A stretch of 22,972 nucleotides of DNA from a virus. Positions 21,059 through 22,972 of this stretch are shown here, piece after piece (positions within the stretch are counted from its first letter, which is position 1; the number at the start of each line of letters is the position of its first letter). The translations under genes were made by a program, and so were the position numbers. Below the pieces are notes generated by a model, which was not told the DNA's origin, ran no database searches, and saw only the letters and a program-made list of their open reading frames with translations. The stretch spans positions 1 through 22,972 of IMG/VR virus record IMGVR_UViG_3300023180_004375; one strand, given 5' to 3'.

Positions 21059-22059
21059 TGAAAATCTTAATTACAGGTGGCACAGGATTTGTAGGTACTA
21101 ATCTACTTCCAATGCTTAATGCAAACGGTCATGAAGTTGTCTTAGTCGATAATCTTGCACAATCAGTATATGTTGATGAATTCCATTCTTCAGCAAAATT
21201 CTACGAGTCCGATATTCGAGATGTTTATGATACCACTAACATTATGCGTATTGAAAAGCCTGATGCTGTATTTCATTTTGGTGGATTAGTATCCATTTAT
21301 GATTGTCATAAAGATCCAGTTCAAGCAGCAGAAAACAATATCATTGGTTCTATCAATGTATTTAATGCCGCTTTGGCATGTGGATGTGAAAGAGTTATCT
21401 TTTCCGAAACTTCTGCAGTTTATGAAAATGTTGAACTGCCTGAAACTGGTTACGAAGAAACACAATCAGATCCTACAACATTCTATGCAGCCACGAAAGC
21501 GTCGGTTGCTTTAATCGCAGATAGTTATGCTAGGACAAGAGGATTAAAATATACTGCTTTAAGGTATTTTAATATCGCAGGTCCTATTCAGGATTATAAG
21601 AGAACAGTACCTCCTCTATTTGCTGGTGTTGCTCTTCGTCTGCTTGGTGGTAATAATCCAATCATATTTGGAGACGGTACACGTAGGAGAGATTTTATTC
21701 ATGTCGATGATGTAAATAATTTCCACCTTCAGTGTTTAACTGACGATAGAACTATTGGACAAACTTATAATCTTGGATTAGGAACATCTTATTCCTTATT
21801 TGAGATCGCAGAGATTATCCATGATTATTTGGAAATTGATAGACCATTAGAGTACGACATGTTGCCTGAGATTAACGGTGAAGCTCATACCATATATTCC
21901 AATATTGATAAAGCTAAAGTCCTTGGTTGGGTCCCTCAGAAGACGATAAACGACGCTATTTACGATACCATTGATTATCTCAAATTGGAGATTGAAAAAG
22001 GGAATGTAGATCCTAACGAATTCATGAAAAACATTGATACAAATTCGGTGAAAATTTAG
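21058..22059 (+). CDS. NAD-dependent sugar-nucleotide epimerase, GalE-like extended SDR
   Basis: 333 residues. GGTGFVG (7-13) is the NAD-binding Rossmann loop. HFGGLVSI takes the place of the usual HLAA strand. The catalytic pair is Tyr143-x3-Lys147 in FYAATKAS, with the Ser/Thr (ETSAVY) upstream. ALRYFNIAGP and RRDFIHVDDV are typical of UDP-glucose 4-epimerase-like and related dTDP-sugar enzymes. The substrate cannot be told from this. It likely supplies an activated sugar for the phage glycosyltransferases. The GAGGAGG ribosome site is strong and it is coupled to the gene before. The stop is directly followed by the next promoter. Confidence 0.9.
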   Translation: MKILITGGTGFVGTNLLPMLNANGHEVVLVDNLAQSVYVDEFHSSAKFYESDIRDVYDTTNIMRIEKPDAVFHFGGLVSIYDCHKDPVQAAENNIIGSINVFNAALACGCERVIFSETSAVYENVELPETGYEETQSDPTTFYAATKASVALIADSYARTRGLKYTALRYFNIAGPIQDYKRTVPPLFAGVALRLLGGNNPIIFGDGTRRRDFIHVDDVNNFHLQCLTDDRTIGQTYNLGLGTSYSLFEIAEIIHDYLEIDRPLEYDMLPEINGEAHTIYSNIDKAKVLGWVPQKTINDAIYDTIDYLKLEIEKGNVDPNEFMKNIDTNSVKI

Positions 22060-22066
22060 TGAAATA

Positions 22067-22100
22067 ATTTCATAAAAACTATTGACATTCTTTATGAAAT
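22067..22100 (+). promoter_or_regulatory. Second inverted repeat centred on a -35 box
   Basis: ATTTCATAAA (22067-22076) and TTTATGAAAT (22091-22100) form a perfect 10-bp dyad, 14 bases apart, around TTGACA. Same arms, spacing and axis as at 18361-18392. Confidence 0.55.
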
Positions 22101-22110
22101 AGAATATAAT
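22082..22110 (+). promoter_or_regulatory. Early-type sigma70 promoter for gene 22140
   Basis: Perfect TTGACA (22082-22087), 17-base spacer, perfect TATAAT (22105-22110), then TATAAATT (22116-22123) and the GGAAAAGGAAGG ribosome site. Confidence 0.88.
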
Positions 22111-22139
22111 TGTTTTATAAATTGGAAAAGGAAGGAATT

Positions 22140-22637
22140 ATGAAAATCGTTATTCAAACTCAATACTGCGAAAACTACGCTTGGAATGAGGACGGTACCT
22201 TAGGTACTGGTCCTGATGCTTATTGGAAGTTCAAGGGTGGTAGTACTTACATTGTTGAGGGTGTAACTGCTAAGCAAGCACAATCTTCATCTTTTTGGGA
22301 TCAGCTTGAAGTTCTTGTCAGTTATTATAACGACGCTTCCCAGGAGTATGTCCTTGATATGAAAGTCATCGATGATGTTGACTTCAAACTTGAAGATCAC
22401 ATTCAAGAGTGGGAAACTCCTATCTATATTATTCAAACCGAATATGGATTCATTGCTCAAAAAAGAACTATGAATGGTGAGTTCGGTTATATGAGGTCAG
22501 AGATTAAGTCTAAATTTGAATCTTGGACTATGCTTCCAAGGCAAGAGAGAAAAGATTACTCTTCTTCCTTCACTATGAATAATGATCTTATTCTATCTTA
22601 TGATGAACTTGAAACTTATTTGAAGGAGGCGGCATAA
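22140..22637 (+). CDS. Hypothetical early phage protein, 165 aa
   Basis: Start at ATG 22140, behind AAAAGGAAGG. The in-frame ATG-like extension to 22110 would start inside the promoter. The protein opens with VIQTQYCENYAWNEDGTLGT and KFKGGSTYIVEG, a compact alpha/beta pattern. A helical SSFWDQLEVLVSYYN, a beta-rich middle and a polar C-terminus follow. No recognised catalytic motif. It has the strong early-promoter leader. It shares one base with the next gene (TAATG). Confidence 0.78.
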   Translation: MKIVIQTQYCENYAWNEDGTLGTGPDAYWKFKGGSTYIVEGVTAKQAQSSSFWDQLEVLVSYYNDASQEYVLDMKVIDDVDFKLEDHIQEWETPIYIIQTEYGFIAQKRTMNGEFGYMRSEIKSKFESWTMLPRQERKDYSSSFTMNNDLILSYDELETYLKEAA

Positions 22638-22846
22638 TGAATAAAGACAATTTATATACTGCAATTTCTTTTGGAATTGTGACTGTGATGTTTGGTGGTC
22701 TTATCTGGGCAATGGCTTTTTCAGATATGCCTGATGTTCATATTAGTTATTCAACAAAGGAATGTGTTGCTGTAATTAATTACGGTGATACAGAATATAC
22801 TTGTGATAACTATCCTAAAAAATATAATCATATCTGGGTGCAATAA
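22637..22846 (+). CDS. Small membrane protein, 69 aa
   Basis: TAATG overlap with the previous gene and GGAGG upstream (22624-22628). One transmembrane helix (residues about 7-29, AISFGIVTVMFGGLIWAMAF) is followed by a soluble part with two cysteines (KECVAV and EYTCDNY), which could form a disulphide if periplasmic. No family recognised. It is followed by another tiny membrane gene. Confidence 0.7.
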   Translation: MNKDNLYTAISFGIVTVMFGGLIWAMAFSDMPDVHISYSTKECVAVINYGDTEYTCDNYPKKYNHIWVQ

Positions 22847-22972
22847 TGGAAAATTTAATAGCTTATTTAATTCTTGGTTTTATGTTACTATTGACATATA
22901 TTGGATTTCACATGGCTTGTGAAAAAGATGCAGGAAAATACATTCCTTTGCTTTGGGAAAAAGGCGGAGCTT
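22846..22972 (+). CDS. Small membrane protein, C-terminus outside window
   Basis: ATG sharing one base with the previous stop (TAATG). The first 42 codons encode one hydrophobic helix (LIAYLILGFMLLLTYIGFHM) and then a charged part (CEKDAGKYIPLLWEKGGA). The frame is still open at the end of the window. Function unknown. Confidence 0.55.
   Translation, partial: MENLIAYLILGFMLLLTYIGFHMACEKDAGKYIPLLWEKGGA

Noticed and set aside
22110-22139. Upstream ATG at 22110 for the 165-aa gene
   Set aside because: It starts on the last base of the -10 box, so it would not be in the mRNA.
22891-22919. TTGACA in the last small membrane gene
   Set aside because: No -10 hexamer at 16-18 bases; the hexamer is part of the coding sequence for LLLTY.

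Overview
The window looks like part of the genome of a marine T4-like tailed phage (myovirus). Every convincing gene lies on the + strand, genes are packed with ATGA or TAATG overlaps, and the DNA is AT-rich. The gene set is a T4-like nucleotide, replication and repair kit (NrdB, glutaredoxin, ATP-dependent DNA ligase, RuvC-like nuclease, dNMP kinase, T4 RNase H-type exonuclease, Cas4-like nuclease, PhoH) mixed with auxiliary metabolic genes. The complete 5-aminolevulinate synthase is the Shemin-pathway (alphaproteobacterial) enzyme, so an alphaproteobacterial host is likely. A SAR11-type host is possible, but that is inference.

Layout. 1-3554: a tightly coupled block of nrdB (5' end outside the window), hemA (ALAS), a coiled-coil membrane protein, a DUF454/YbaN membrane protein and a tiny zinc-ribbon protein. 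3566-6284: small phage proteins, a glutaredoxin, a DUF115/sialyltransferase-like protein, a staphylococcal-nuclease-like enzyme and several microproteins. 6298-7704: a phage copy of ribosomal protein bS21 with an apparently leaderless transcript, then a strong promoter driving a structured RNA of about 130 nt that belongs to no family I recognise, then three conserved phage proteins. 7710-10649: DNA ligase, two small proteins, a secreted SleB-like hydrolase and a RuvC-like nuclease. 10633-13411: dNMP kinase and two glycosyltransferases. 13445-14906: 5'-3' exonuclease, a DUF6433-like protein and a small basic protein. 14952-17706: HAD phosphatase, FmdB-like protein, PhoH, Cas4-like nuclease. 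17757-22972: a MESH1/SpoT-like HD hydrolase, then a string of small early-type genes, DUF932, a sugar-nucleotide epimerase and small membrane proteins, mostly in short transcription units.

Regulation is unusually legible. Nine promoters have perfect TTGACA-N17-TATAAT, nearly all inside the longer motif AAACTATTGACATT. Some are followed within about 10 nt by the start codon (leaderless). Others are followed by a conserved TATAAT-N5-TWTAAATT plus Shine-Dalgarno leader. Two carry a 9-10 bp inverted repeat centred on the -35 box. Two exact matches to the T4 late promoter TATAAATA also occur. The genes fit a programme of dNTP supply (NrdB, glutaredoxin, dNMP kinase), DNA processing, host translation and stringent-response adjustment (bS21, HD hydrolase), tetrapyrrole synthesis (ALAS) and glycan modification (two glycosyltransferases and an epimerase).
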